Assembly: GCF_003846175.1 (NCBI RefSeq)
Contig: NZ_ML123051.1
Coordinates: forward strand, 62,001-126,000
Direction: 5' to 3'
DNA length: 64,000 nucleotides
Source: Streptomyces sp. ADI95-17
GTDB lineage: Bacteria; Actinomycetota; Actinomycetes; Streptomycetales; Streptomycetaceae
The notes below the pieces were generated by a model that saw only the letters and a program-made list of their open reading frames with translations, was not told the DNA's origin and made no database searches. Position 1 is the first letter of the stretch. Each line of letters begins with the position of its first letter. Made by a program: the position numbers and the translations under genes. Of the stretch, positions 7,984-16,474 are shown one piece after another.

Positions 7984-8466
7984 TCACCACCGGAATTCAC
8001 CGTCGTAGAGGCGTCGGTGCCACCATTCGCCATGCCACCGCAGGCGCCGGTAGGCGTGTGGGTCGGGCAAGGTCCGGCGGCGGAACTCTGCGTCCAGACA
8101 CGCCACCACTCGCCCGAGTTCGGCGCGGGACGGCTGGGGAAGCGAGCACAACGCCTCTTGCAGAACGTCCCGGGCGTTCGCCACGTCGACGAGCGAGGAC
8201 TCCGGATGGGGAGAGACCGGGAAGCACAGGTCCAGGTAGCGGCCGGGCTGTCGCAGGAACGCCCGGTAGTGCCTGAGCGCGGCTTCCACCGCCCCGTCCC
8301 ACAAGCCGTCCCGCAACCCGGCCCAGGAGTCACCGTGCTCACGCTCCGTGCGCTGGATCTCGGCGCAGGTGCGCTCGGACAACCCGGGAATTCGACAGGT
8401 CCAAGGGCTCCAGACGGGCGGGACCGGATTTTCGGCGCGAAGCGCGCCGGGCCGTCTACGCGGCAT
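7984..8466 (-). CDS. Conserved hypothetical protein
   Basis: 160 residues with streptomycete codon use. It is rich in Arg, Trp and Leu (RHYRAFLRQPGRYLDLCFP in the middle, LRWHGEWWHRRLYDGEFRW near the end) and predicted mostly helical. No signal peptide, membrane segment or catalytic motif is visible. Start ATG 8466 has AAAGG a few bases upstream. I do not recognise a function. The 280 bases upstream (8467-8747) hold no clear gene, though a short minus-strand frame near 8540-8640 has some coding bias. Confidence 0.7.
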   Translation of the reverse strand: MPRRRPGALRAENPVPPVWSPWTCRIPGLSERTCAEIQRTEREHGDSWAGLRDGLWDGAVEAALRHYRAFLRQPGRYLDLCFPVSPHPESSLVDVANARDVLQEALCSLPQPSRAELGRVVACLDAEFRRRTLPDPHAYRRLRWHGEWWHRRLYDGEFRW

Positions 8467-8747
8467 GGGCCTTTCGGTTGGTCATCATGCCCGCGATGAT
8501 GCCGGACGGCCTGACGGCCCACAAGGCCCTGCGCTCCTCACCGCCTCCCGGCAAACTCGCGCCATCCGATCTTCCCGGCTTGCGCTCGCGGCACCCCACT
8601 TGTCGGACGGATCCTCGATGAACAGCACCCCACACCCCGTTCTGTCGCGGACCCCGGACATCGGCGATGCAGCGCGAAGGGCCACCGCCGCTGGCGTGCA
8701 CGCCGCAGTAAGATCCACTTCTGAAATAACGCCTTGGGTGGGGTCAC

Positions 8748-9269
8748 GTGATCATGCGGGAGCGGAGATACCGGTACGTGGGACCGGCCGAGCTGAAAGC
8801 GGCGGTCCGGGCGGACAACGGTGGCTGCCGGATCGGTTCGGCAGCCGACTTCGAGAGCTGGATCGCCGAACGACCGGCGACGGCTCTGGCCGAGCCATTC
8901 ACCTTTGTGGTCGGCACGGACGGCGTGCTTCGGCTGGCGCCGCGACGAAGCGAGCATGTGGTTTGCGCCGGCGGAGGGCCGGTCCTGAGCGCCGGAGAGA
9001 TCAGCTTCATCCACGAAGCAGATCGATGGGTCGTGGGGGACGTCAGTAACCACTCAACCGGGTACTGCCCGGATGCCGCCTCGTGGTCGGCGGTGGCGCC
9101 GGCTCTGGACCGGGCGGGGCTCGGGCGTCCGTCAGGCTTCACCCATGAGGTGGTGTTCCGGCGCTGCCCTGGTTGCCGGGAGCACAACATCGTGCGAGAG
9201 GACGACTTCGTGTGCGTCTTCTGCGGTGGCGACCTGCCTGATGTGTGGAACGTGGATCCCAGCATGTGA
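8748..9269 (+). CDS. Hypothetical protein with a C-terminal zinc ribbon
   Basis: 173 residues. The last 45 carry two Cys pairs, RRCPGCREHN and CVFCGG, spaced as in a rubredoxin-like zinc ribbon. The N-terminal two thirds is a mixed alpha/beta region with VGPAELKAAVRADNGG and SAADFESWIAER, unrecognised. GTG 8748 and ATG 8754 are both possible starts; GGTGGGG lies just upstream. It stands alone, preceded by an AT-rich stretch (8711-8730) that probably holds the promoter. Function unknown; the ribbon suggests nucleic-acid or protein contact. Confidence 0.75.
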   Translation: MIMRERRYRYVGPAELKAAVRADNGGCRIGSAADFESWIAERPATALAEPFTFVVGTDGVLRLAPRRSEHVVCAGGGPVLSAGEISFIHEADRWVVGDVSNHSTGYCPDAASWSAVAPALDRAGLGRPSGFTHEVVFRRCPGCREHNIVREDDFVCVFCGGDLPDVWNVDPSM

Positions 9270-9689
9270 CGGCGGTTGGTGGGCGGGGGCCTTGGTATTC
9301 CATCGCATGGCGAGTCACGCCTGTCCTCCGGGCTGAGCCCCGGCGGACTGCCGTCGCGGACATGGAGGATCGGCCTGCGGCTGGAGGCGAGAGCTCCGAC
9401 GACTTGCCCGTGGCCGAAGCCCTTGACACCGTGACTGCCTGCGTGGCACCTGTCCCTTTCCGGCACACGGCACACTGCGCTTCCTGTGCAGCGCCCTACC
9501 CTTCCGTGGGACGGATCATGACGCCCGCTCATCGTCTGCGGCGGACCGTCGTACCAGGTCAGTGCAACCGGCCACGCCGCCCGCCCGGGTGAGGCGGTGA
9601 CGCCCGCGAAAGCTGCTGTGATCGTGGTGAGTAGTCTGCCCTCGAAGGAAGCCGCGGAGACGGGAACGTAAGCCGGGGCCTGTGCGCCG
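9270..9689. other. No supportable gene
   Basis: About 420 bases without a frame of convincing codon bias. It is probably the degraded downstream part of the frameshifted gene at 9690-9826 plus intergenic DNA. Confidence 0.5.
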
Positions 9690-9826
9690 ACATCTGCTCC
9701 GGATCGGTGAGCACACGGCTGATCAGGTCGGCCTCGTCCGGGGCTGCAACGTGCCCCAGCTTGTCGAGGTGGGCCACGAAGCGGGCGTGCTCGTCCGGGG
9801 GTCTGCGGGATGTAGCGGACGCTCAT
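9690..9826 (-). pseudogene. Frameshifted and truncated small conserved gene
   Basis: ATG at 9824-9826 opens MSVRYIPQT, then the frame is lost. Dropping one C from a run of five restores PDEHARFVAHLDKLGHVAAP and on through DEADLISRVLTDPEQMSAH, with clean streptomycete codon use. After that, near 9690, coding character ends. The start overlaps the previous gene's stop as ATGA, a true operon join. So this was a real gene that now carries a homopolymer frameshift and lacks its 3' end, unless the base run is a sequencing error. Function unknown. Confidence 0.5.
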
Positions 9827-10001
9827 GCGGCCTGCTCCTCCCTGCCCTCGACCAGGATTCCGTCCTCGCATCGTGCCCCGGCGCGGACCGGGGATACCTG
9901 ATGGGTTCCGGTGATCACGCGCCATCGCGCCGGGGCGGGCTCGACCAGAGTGGCTTCTGTGCCCCGTTCCGTTGGACAGCAAGGTGGAACTCGATGGTCA
10001 A
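9823..10001 (-). pseudogene. Frameshifted small conserved gene upstream of the previous one
   Basis: From TTG 9999-10001 the frame reads LTIEFHLAVQRNGA and then shifts. In the next frame EATLVEPAPARWRVITGTHQ continues to EGREEQAA and stops at 9823. Both halves have high third-position G/C and join naturally if a two-base insertion near 9955 is removed. It ends in an ATGA overlap with the gene at 9690-9826, so the two formed a small operon. Two independent frameshifts in neighbours favour real decay over sequencing error. Family not recognised. Confidence 0.4.
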
Positions 10002-10104
10002 CGCGCCTCGGACACGTCCGAGCCGGTGCTCGCCACACCTGCCGACCATGTCCCCGGGCAGCTCCTCCGCGCAGGACCCCCGGTCCCGCTGTAGGTTCTC
10101 CGAG

Positions 10105-10995
10105 ATGACCTTGACGGAGACGCAGGGCCTCGCGTCGATGACTGACGGGGCACAGATACGTTGGAGGGCGCTGGGAGACACGTCCCGGCGGCCGGCCGTG
10201 GTGATGCTGCACGGCGGTCCGGGCCTGCCGGACTATCTGGACGGCCTCGCCCCCATGGTCGCGGACCTTGCGCCCGTGTACCGGTACGACCAGCGCGGCA
10301 CGGGCCGATCCCCGTGGCGGGGCCGCCACTCCTTCGCCCGGCACCTCGACGATCTAGCCGAAGTGCTCGACGCATGGTATGTGTCCGAGGCCGTGCTGAT
10401 CGGGCACTCCTACGGCAGCACCCTGGCGAGCCGGTTCTGCCTGAGGCACTCCGACCGGGTCGCCGCGATGCTGCTGATGTGCGGGCCGTTCGTGGGTGAT
10501 TGGCGCATTGGGGACCGAGCGGAGCGCGCTCGCCGGATGACCGCAGCACAGCAGGAGCGGCTCCGCGAACTGGAAGAGGCGCCGCACCGGACGGACGAGC
10601 AGGAAGCCGAACTGCTCACGTTGGCCTGGTTCACCGACCACGCCGACCCCGAGCGCGGATGGCACTGGGCCGCGCAGGGTGCCCGGCACCGCCGTCCCGT
10701 CAACTGGACGATGAACAGTGAACTCGGCAAGGAAGGGCGCGTGGACCCGCTCGATGAGCATCTTGCCGAGCTGCGTGCGTGCATGCCCGCGAGGGCGGAA
10801 CTCCTCGGCGGAGCCAACGATCCCCGTCCGATCTCGGCGCTTGAATCGCTCGCGCTCCGGCTGGATCTTCCGCTGACCAGGATCGAGGACGCAGGGCACG
10901 AGCCCTGGTTGGAGCAGCCCGACGTTGTGCGTGCGCACCTGAGGCGATTCGTGCAGGGCGCGGTGAGTGACCGGGACGACAGCTCGTGGCTTTGA
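10105..10995 (+). CDS. Alpha/beta hydrolase, proline iminopeptidase-like (S33)
   Basis: 296 residues. Family motifs in order: oxyanion HGGPGLPDYL, YDQRGTGRS, nucleophile elbow GHSYGS, acid in GANDPR, and catalytic His in AGHEPW. The HGGPG and DQRGTGRS pair is characteristic of S33 aminopeptidases and related hydrolases; the true substrate is unknown. No signal peptide is present. Start ATG 10105 is uncertain: no strong ribosome site is visible, and ATG 10138 (MTDGAQIRW) is an alternative. The gene is divergent from the frameshifted pair. Confidence 0.88.
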   Translation: MTLTETQGLASMTDGAQIRWRALGDTSRRPAVVMLHGGPGLPDYLDGLAPMVADLAPVYRYDQRGTGRSPWRGRHSFARHLDDLAEVLDAWYVSEAVLIGHSYGSTLASRFCLRHSDRVAAMLLMCGPFVGDWRIGDRAERARRMTAAQQERLRELEEAPHRTDEQEAELLTLAWFTDHADPERGWHWAAQGARHRRPVNWTMNSELGKEGRVDPLDEHLAELRACMPARAELLGGANDPRPISALESLALRLDLPLTRIEDAGHEPWLEQPDVVRAHLRRFVQGAVSDRDDSSWL

Positions 10996-11063
10996 ATGAG
11001 ATCTTGTTCCGTCTGGAGGATGCCGGCTCGCATGTCGGGAGCCGGGCCGGGCCTTGCCGGCGG

Positions 11064-11765
11064 TCAGATCGAAGCCTCGTCGGCCGGCGAAGGCACAGCG
11101 CGCGGACGAAGGACCATGAGCGAGTCTTCCAACGCTGCCACCATGGCAAAGGGAAACCGGTCGAGCTCAAGACAGAGCGCGACGTCATCAGGGTGGACTC
11201 CTTGGCGTACCCCCTGCGCCAGTTCGGCGGCGGCGCGCGACTCGCCGGCGCGGCGTAGGAACTCAGTTGCATCCGTCCCAGCCTCGGTAGCCCTCCGAGC
11301 GATGTACTGAGCGCACGCCAGATCCTCATCGGCGCGCCCGTCTTCGCCAGTGATCACGAAGGTGACACCGTCACCCTCACGTGTCCGCAAGAGCCGGGCC
11401 GTTGCCTCTGCCACTACGAAGCTGGCGCACAGCACCAGCGACGCCTCCTTGACCGCAAGGGCGCCGACTGTCCCTGCCGTGGTCTTCTGCACAACGGTCC
11501 GTCCGCCAAGGTCAATGGACCGCAGCAGGCCCGGCGAATTGACGGTGTCGAACCCGGGCGCGGACGGACCGTCCTTGATCGCCACCCAATCCGGGTGGCG
11601 AGCCTTGAGCGCCAGGGCTTCGTCCAGCGACTCGGCAAGGACGACCTTTTCCGCCCCTTGGGCGAACGCCCAGGCAGTCACGGTGAAAGCACGCATGACG
11701 TCGACCACCACCGCCACACGCGGGGTTTCGACCAGCTCAGTGATGCCAAGGAAGCGAGGGTCCAT
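11064..11765 (-). CDS. ComB-like 2-phosphosulfolactate phosphatase family protein
   Basis: 233 residues matching the ComB family: VVVDVMRAFTVTAWAFAQGA near the N terminus, a central NSPG loop, and the C-terminal VHPDDVALCLELDRFPFAM. In methanogens ComB removes phosphate from 2-phosphosulfolactate in coenzyme M synthesis. No other coenzyme M or sulfolactate genes are nearby, so the substrate here is open. Start ATG 11763-11765 is chosen over an upstream alternative at 11795. Cytoplasmic, magnesium-dependent in the family. Confidence 0.85.
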   Translation of the reverse strand: MDPRFLGITELVETPRVAVVVDVMRAFTVTAWAFAQGAEKVVLAESLDEALALKARHPDWVAIKDGPSAPGFDTVNSPGLLRSIDLGGRTVVQKTTAGTVGALAVKEASLVLCASFVVAEATARLLRTREGDGVTFVITGEDGRADEDLACAQYIARRATEAGTDATEFLRRAGESRAAAELAQGVRQGVHPDDVALCLELDRFPFAMVAALEDSLMVLRPRAVPSPADEASI

Positions 11766-12231
11766 CCGGTCATGATCGCGCACGCCCGACCTCAAGTACC
11801 CGGTCAGTGACGCGCATCACCTCGACGTTCTCGGGACGCGACACCTCTGGCGGTCTGTGTCGTGCAAGCAGTGCACAGCGTACGTGGACAGCTTCGCCGT
11901 ACACCTCGCAGTGTGCAGCCGTGGCATCCACACTGACCCCATGCGCATCGATCAGACGGGCAAGATCACTTTGATCAGGTTCGCCGTCACATTGGCGATC
12001 GTCATCGCTTCGCCATTGCTGCTGGTGGCAGGAGCACCGATTCGCCGCCGCTGGCTCCGGCATGCCTGTCGAGAGGAGGCGCCCGCCCTCATCGACAAAG
12101 CCCGCGGACGTGTCAGCGTTCACTACTTCGTCGTCAACAACCAGCTTGGTCGCTGGCTTTGTGCACCCACTGAGGCGCTGGTCCGTCCAGCCCGCGACGG
12201 AGTTCGGCCGCGGGCGACAGACAATAAGCGT
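11766..12231. other. No firm gene; possible short minus-strand frame before the ComB gene
   Basis: A minus-strand frame ending at 11770, five bases before the ComB start, encodes DLARLIDAHGVSVDATAAH and on to VLEVGRARS, with moderate coding bias. It has no credible start codon. It may be the tail of a decayed gene in the same operon. The plus-strand frame in this stretch (including a hydrophobic run near 11985-12040) lacks codon bias and a ribosome site. Confidence 0.35.
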
Positions 12232-12735
12232 ATGACTCACCCCAGAATCCGTGTCGCCGCTTACGTGATCCGGCACCGTTCCGTACCCGAATTGCTGGTG
12301 TTCGACCACGTCGGGACTCCGGCCGCCGGCACCCAGGTGCCCGCAGGCGGCGTCGGGCCGGACGAGGAACCAGAACTGGCTGTTCTACGAGAAGTCGCCG
12401 AAGAAACCGGGCTGTCGGACGTTGCCGTGGTCCGGCAGGTTGCGGTGGAGGACAAGCCGCACCCTGAATCGGGGCAGCCACGCAGGACCACCTTCTTCTT
12501 CCTCCGAACATCAACCGACACCCCTGACGCGTGGGAGCACAGGGTCAGCGGAGATGGCGAGGACGCCGACCTCACCTTCGCATGCCGCTTCCTCTCCCTC
12601 CCTCTGAAGCATCCGCTTGCGGATGAACAAGACGCCTGGCTGGGCCGCATCGACCCTCTTTGGGCCACGCCCGAGTCGTCCGACAGGGGCGATGCGACCC
12701 GTCCCGATGGCCGGCCGAGGACTCGTGGGCTGTGA
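12232..12735 (+). CDS. Nudix hydrolase
   Basis: 167 residues with a complete Nudix box, G-x5-E-x7-REVAEETGL, at about residues 41-63 (PAGGVGPDEEPELAVLREVA). The family hydrolyses nucleoside diphosphates linked to another group; the substrate cannot be told. Start ATG 12232 (MTHPRIRVAAYVIR) places the first strand correctly. The last 20 residues are Arg/Pro/Asp-rich and probably unstructured. Transcribed alone, convergent with the GNAT gene at 12824. Confidence 0.92.
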   Translation: MTHPRIRVAAYVIRHRSVPELLVFDHVGTPAAGTQVPAGGVGPDEEPELAVLREVAEETGLSDVAVVRQVAVEDKPHPESGQPRRTTFFFLRTSTDTPDAWEHRVSGDGEDADLTFACRFLSLPLKHPLADEQDAWLGRIDPLWATPESSDRGDATRPDGRPRTRGL

Positions 12736-12823
12736 CACAGGAGCTGACTGAACCTGCGCCCGAACCCGACCGCGCTCGTATTCGTCCGCTCCGGCAAAAT
12801 GTCGCGGTGCCACCTTTGCCGGA

Positions 12824-13819
12824 TCAGACAGCGACTGGCTTGCGGTAGCGGACGTGTTCGTTCTGGCGTCGGAACCCTACGCTCTCGTAGAGGTCGTAGG
12901 AGCGGTACGGATTTGCCGTCCCGGTGTACAACCGGGCGGTCTTCGCGCCGTGCTCGCGAAGACATCGCAACCCGTCGAGCAACACGGCTCGTCCAAGGCC
13001 ACGACGTCTCGACTCTGCCCGGACGCTCAGTTCTTCGACTTCGCCGAGAGCGGGGTCGTGACGACGCACGGAACACAGAGCGACAGCCGCGACCCGATCT
13101 CCCTCCCAAGCGGCCCGCCAGCAGGTTGGCTCGGCCGTGGCGAGAAAGCTCTCGAACGTCCACCTCTCTGTGAAGGCGGCATCCGCATACGAATCGACCA
13201 CCGTCTTCCAAACCGTGCGGTAGCTGCTTGGATCGACCGCACCGACTCGGATGCCTGCCGGCAACGGCTTGGCGTCGGGCAGTTGCCGGAGGTCGGTCAG
13301 CTCCAACTCCACCAGGCTGAAGACACGCCGATATCCCTTGTCGAGCAGTAGCGCCGTTGCATCCTGTTCTGAAGCCAGGGCATTCGCGCCGAACACGGCC
13401 GTCGGTGTGGTTCCGTGCTGCTGCACGAGCCGGCGGATACGGCTTTCCGACCAGTTGAGCATGGTCGAGCCCACGCCCCGGCCGCGGTGCTCGGGCAGCA
13501 GATACCCACGATGCAAGTACAACCACGTCCCGTCCCGCTCCTGCCACCACCTGATCGTCGAGTAGCCGACGACACCACCGCCGTACTCCACCAGGACCTG
13601 GTTCTCGGACGGGTCGTCGAGCTTGGCGGAGCCTTCGGCGAGCTCGGCTGCCGTCGGGATTCCCTCCACGATCGAGCGGGCGTCGATCCGGTCCCGCTGC
13701 GCACAGCCCAGTCGCACGGCGGCCATCGCGCCATGGTCGCCGTGGCCGTGGTACGGCCGGAAGGCGTAGCCGGGCAACCGTTCCAGCGATGCGAGGTCAT
13801 TGCTGTTGTTCACACCCAT
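12824..13819 (-). CDS. Two-domain GNAT acetyltransferase
   Basis: 331 residues with two GNAT folds. The first has the acetyl-CoA loop LPEHRGRGVGSTML (about residues 108-121), the second has AESRRRGLGRAVLLDGL (about residues 268-284). Each follows the Q/R-x-x-G-x-G/A pattern. Tandem GNATs include mycothiol synthase, but the residues typical of MshD are not evident, so the acceptor is unknown. Start ATG 13819. Third-position G/C is somewhat lower than in neighbours. Confidence 0.88.
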   Translation of the reverse strand: MGVNNSNDLASLERLPGYAFRPYHGHGDHGAMAAVRLGCAQRDRIDARSIVEGIPTAAELAEGSAKLDDPSENQVLVEYGGGVVGYSTIRWWQERDGTWLYLHRGYLLPEHRGRGVGSTMLNWSESRIRRLVQQHGTTPTAVFGANALASEQDATALLLDKGYRRVFSLVELELTDLRQLPDAKPLPAGIRVGAVDPSSYRTVWKTVVDSYADAAFTERWTFESFLATAEPTCWRAAWEGDRVAAVALCSVRRHDPALGEVEELSVRAESRRRGLGRAVLLDGLRCLREHGAKTARLYTGTANPYRSYDLYESVGFRRQNEHVRYRKPVAV

Positions 13820-14034
13820 GTCAACAACTCTGCCACGTCGGATATGCGGTGCCGCCGGTCGCGGAAGTTCAGGCCGGGCCGATCAGGCGGCAGAACTCGA
13901 TCTCAAGTCTGTGTGCGCGGTCTCCACCCGCTACGACAAGCAGGGTCGGCATAGGGAGAATTCAGTGGACGCTCGGGGAGTGCTCCGGGATGTACCTGAT
14001 GTCCGGGACTGCAGCCCGCTGACAGCATGCGGAC

Positions 14035-15207
14035 ATGACCTCAACAGGCTTGACACGAAGGGCCATTGTGGGCGCAACACTGTCGGGGACGGCGGCGCTG
14101 CTCGCCACCGTGGCGCTGCCCACGCCGCGCGCCACCGCCTCATCCCCATCGCTCCCGCCGCTGGACCCCACCGCCCTGCAGGCGGCGATCGGCGACCTGG
14201 AGCACCCGCCGTCAACCGCGGCCCAGTTGCGAGTCGGTGGCACGGCCGGGCACTGGTACGGCACTTCGGGTGTGGCCGATGTGGTCACGCGGCGGCCGGT
14301 GAGGGCAGGGGACAAGGTCCGGATCGGCAGCATCACCAAGGTCTTCGTCGCCACGGTGCTGCTCCAGATGGTGGGGGAGGGCCGGGTCGAGCTGGACGCG
14401 CCCATCACGCATGTCCTGCCCGGGTGGCTGCCGGGCGGCTTCTCCTCCGTCACCGTGGCCCACCTGCTGAACCACACCAGCGGGCTGCCCGACCACGTCG
14501 GCATCCCGGATCCGGAGACCGCGGAGGAGGTGTTCCGCCACCGCTTCGACCACTGGACGCCGCGGGAGTGGGTGGCGACGGCGACGCACGGGCCGCTGAA
14601 GTTCACCCCGGGATCCCGTCAGGAGTACCGCGGCATCAACTACGTACTGGTCGCTCTCATCATCGAAAAGGTGACGGGCCGTCCGTACGGGGAGGGGGTC
14701 GAGGCCCGCGTCCTGCGTCCGCTCGGCCTGGAGCAGTCCGTCGTGCCCGGCGACGATCCGCGCATCCACGGACCCCGCGTGCACGGGTACCTGACCATGA
14801 CCGACGGCCGACTGCGGGACATCACGACCTACGACCAGTCGTCCACCCGGGGCGAGGGAGACATGATCTCCACCACGAGCGATGTCGACCGAATGCTCGT
14901 CGCGCTGTTCTCCGGCGAACTGCTCCAGCCGGAGCTGCTCCGGCTGATGTTCACCCTGCCACCGGCCGATGTACGGATGCTCGACGGATCTCCCGCCCGC
15001 TACAGCTCAGGGCTTCAGCAGGCCATCGTCAACGGCATCACGCTCTGGGGCAAGACCGGGGAGACGTACGGCTACAAGAACGCCGCGTTCTCCACCCGTG
15101 ATCAGCGGCGCCGCTTCGTGCTCGCTCACCATCCGACGTCCCCGCGCAACGGCGAGGAGACTCAGATGGTCGCTCGGGTCGCCGATCTGCTCACCCGTAA
15201 CCCGTAA
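14035..15207 (+). CDS. Secreted serine hydrolase, beta-lactamase/DD-peptidase family (S12)
   Basis: 390 residues. A twin-arginine-like leader (LTRRAIVGATLSGTAALLA) is followed by an S12 domain: SxxK as SITK (nucleophile Ser), EYRGINY in the position of the YxN motif, NHTSGLPDH, and WGKTGE resembling the KTG-type box. Members are D-alanyl-D-alanine carboxypeptidases, esterases or class C lactamases; the exact role is unknown. The stop codon lies inside a 7-bp tandem repeat, so its last residues depend on repeat number. Start ATG 14035 fits the signal. Confidence 0.9.
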   Translation: MTSTGLTRRAIVGATLSGTAALLATVALPTPRATASSPSLPPLDPTALQAAIGDLEHPPSTAAQLRVGGTAGHWYGTSGVADVVTRRPVRAGDKVRIGSITKVFVATVLLQMVGEGRVELDAPITHVLPGWLPGGFSSVTVAHLLNHTSGLPDHVGIPDPETAEEVFRHRFDHWTPREWVATATHGPLKFTPGSRQEYRGINYVLVALIIEKVTGRPYGEGVEARVLRPLGLEQSVVPGDDPRIHGPRVHGYLTMTDGRLRDITTYDQSSTRGEGDMISTTSDVDRMLVALFSGELLQPELLRLMFTLPPADVRMLDGSPARYSSGLQQAIVNGITLWGKTGETYGYKNAAFSTRDQRRRFVLAHHPTSPRNGEETQMVARVADLLTRNP

Positions 15208-15227
15208 CCCGTAACCCGTAACCCGCA
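15193..15227 (+). repeat. Heptanucleotide tandem repeat over the stop codon of the S12 gene
   Basis: Four exact ACCCGTA units (15193-15220) are followed by one ACCCGCA. The TAA stop at 15205-15207 is formed by the repeat itself. Seven is not a multiple of three, so unit gain or loss shifts the frame, although TAA recurs in different frames soon after. Confidence 0.9.
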
Positions 15228-15299
15228 ACCCAAATCCCGTAGATCATGTCCTGAGTCCGGCGTGCCGGTCTGGTGCGCCGGTGCACATGAGGAGCGGTG

Positions 15300-15992
15300 A
15301 TGGGGTTGGAATCCGTACTTCGCCAGGTTGACGTCGAGAGCATGAGGAGCATTCCCGCCGGAGAGATCGTCCTGCGCGACGAGGGCACGCGGACGGAGTG
15401 GAAGGTGGAGGTGGGTGCCTTCGGGCTGGCGCCGTATCCCGTGACCCGCGAGCTGTACCGCGCGGTTCGAGGTGAGGCGCCCGCGAGTGAGGCCGGACCG
15501 CGTACACCGGTGACCGAGATCTCGTGGATCGGGGCTGTCCGGTTCTGCAACCTGCTCTCGCAGGCGACGGGGCTCCAGCCCTGCTACTCGACGGGCGATG
15601 AGCCCGACGGCCTGGACGTGGTCTGCGACTGGCGGGCCGACGGCTATCGCCTCCCGTCCGAGGCGGAGTGGGAGTACGCATGCAGAGCCGGGACCTCCGG
15701 GGTTCGTTACGGGGACCTGGACGAGATCGCCTGGCACTACGGGAACTCCGGTGGTGCGCTGCACGATGTCGCGACCAGGGCCCCCAACGCATGGGGCCTC
15801 CACGACATGATCGGCAACGTGTGGGAGTGGTGCTGGGACCTGTACGACCCGGCGGTCTACGGCCCGTACCGCGTGTTCCGCGGTGGGGGCGGTTTCGACC
15901 GGCCCCGGAGTTGCCGGGCGTCGTGCCGGCGCAAGAGCCACCCGACCTTCCGTATCGATGACCTGGGGTTCCGGCTCGCCCGAACGCTGTGA
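15300..15992 (+). CDS. SUMF1/EgtB/PvdO-fold protein (formylglycine-generating-enzyme family)
   Basis: 230 residues. Family signature segments are RLPSEAEWEYACRAG, the NVWEW motif in DMIGNVWEWCWDLYD, and the closing GFRLART. It is a compact standalone domain without signal peptide. The paired active-site cysteines of true formylglycine-generating enzymes are not clearly placed, and no sulfatase adjoins it, so it may be another iron-dependent member or a binding protein. Start ATG 15300 has GAGGAG five bases upstream; GTG 15297 is too close to it. Confidence 0.85.
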   Translation: MGLESVLRQVDVESMRSIPAGEIVLRDEGTRTEWKVEVGAFGLAPYPVTRELYRAVRGEAPASEAGPRTPVTEISWIGAVRFCNLLSQATGLQPCYSTGDEPDGLDVVCDWRADGYRLPSEAEWEYACRAGTSGVRYGDLDEIAWHYGNSGGALHDVATRAPNAWGLHDMIGNVWEWCWDLYDPAVYGPYRVFRGGGGFDRPRSCRASCRRKSHPTFRIDDLGFRLARTL

Positions 15993-16051
15993 GCGGGTGG
16001 GAAGTGTTGGGATGGCGGTGAGGTGCCGGTGAGGTGCCGGTCAACTGTCCG

Positions 16052-16081
16052 CTGCCCGGCGGGCGGTCGGCCGCCGGGCAG
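16052..16081. terminator. Bidirectional hairpin between SUMF1 and ptsH genes
   Basis: CTGCCCGGCGG (16052-16062) pairs with CCGCCGGGCAG (16071-16081) across an eight-base loop. It lies between convergent stops at 15992 and 16111. Just before it GAGGTGCCGGT occurs twice in tandem. Confidence 0.7.
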
Positions 16082-16110
16082 TCGAAGAGCAGTCGCGGGG
16101 CAGGCTGAGG

Positions 16111-16383
16111 TTACGGCGTTGCGTCGAGGTCACGAAGGAGGAGCGTGGCCAGTTCCTCGACCGCGGCCTCCGCGCCGTCGCCCTCGGCAGTCAGTACCAC
16201 TGATTCTCCGTGCAGGGCTCCCAGGGCCAGTACCGAGAGCAGGCTCCGGGCGTCGACCGCGCTCTCACCGTCGCGGCCGATCGTCACCTTCACCGGCTGC
16301 TGGGTGGCCGCCTTGACGAACAACGAGGCCGGGCGGGCGTGAAGACCGCTGCGGGAACCGACGGCGACTGTGCGCTGATGCAT
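16111..16383 (-). CDS. ptsH: Phosphocarrier protein HPr
   Basis: 90 residues, the normal size. The active-site His15 lies in SGLHARPAS, and a regulatory-site-like serine region occurs in DARSLLSVLALG. HPr accepts phosphate from enzyme I and passes it to EIIA domains; here the natural partner is the fructose permease encoded immediately upstream on the same strand. Start ATG 16381-16383 has AGGAGAG at proper distance. Enzyme I is not in the window. It lies 91 bases after fruA and probably shares its transcript. Confidence 0.95.
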   Translation of the reverse strand: MHQRTVAVGSRSGLHARPASLFVKAATQQPVKVTIGRDGESAVDARSLLSVLALGALHGESVVLTAEGDGAEAAVEELATLLLRDLDATP

Positions 16384-16474
16384 GGGGGACTCTCCTGTGT
16401 GTGGATGGGGGAGCAGGGACGGGGACACGGCGGGATCCGTGAGGTGGCGACGGAGCGGGGGATCAGGATTTCCG

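Noticed and set aside
11857..12231. N-terminal extension of the Nudix gene with a membrane-like segment
   Set aside because: Codon bias is poor and a good start with the natural fold boundary exists at 12232.
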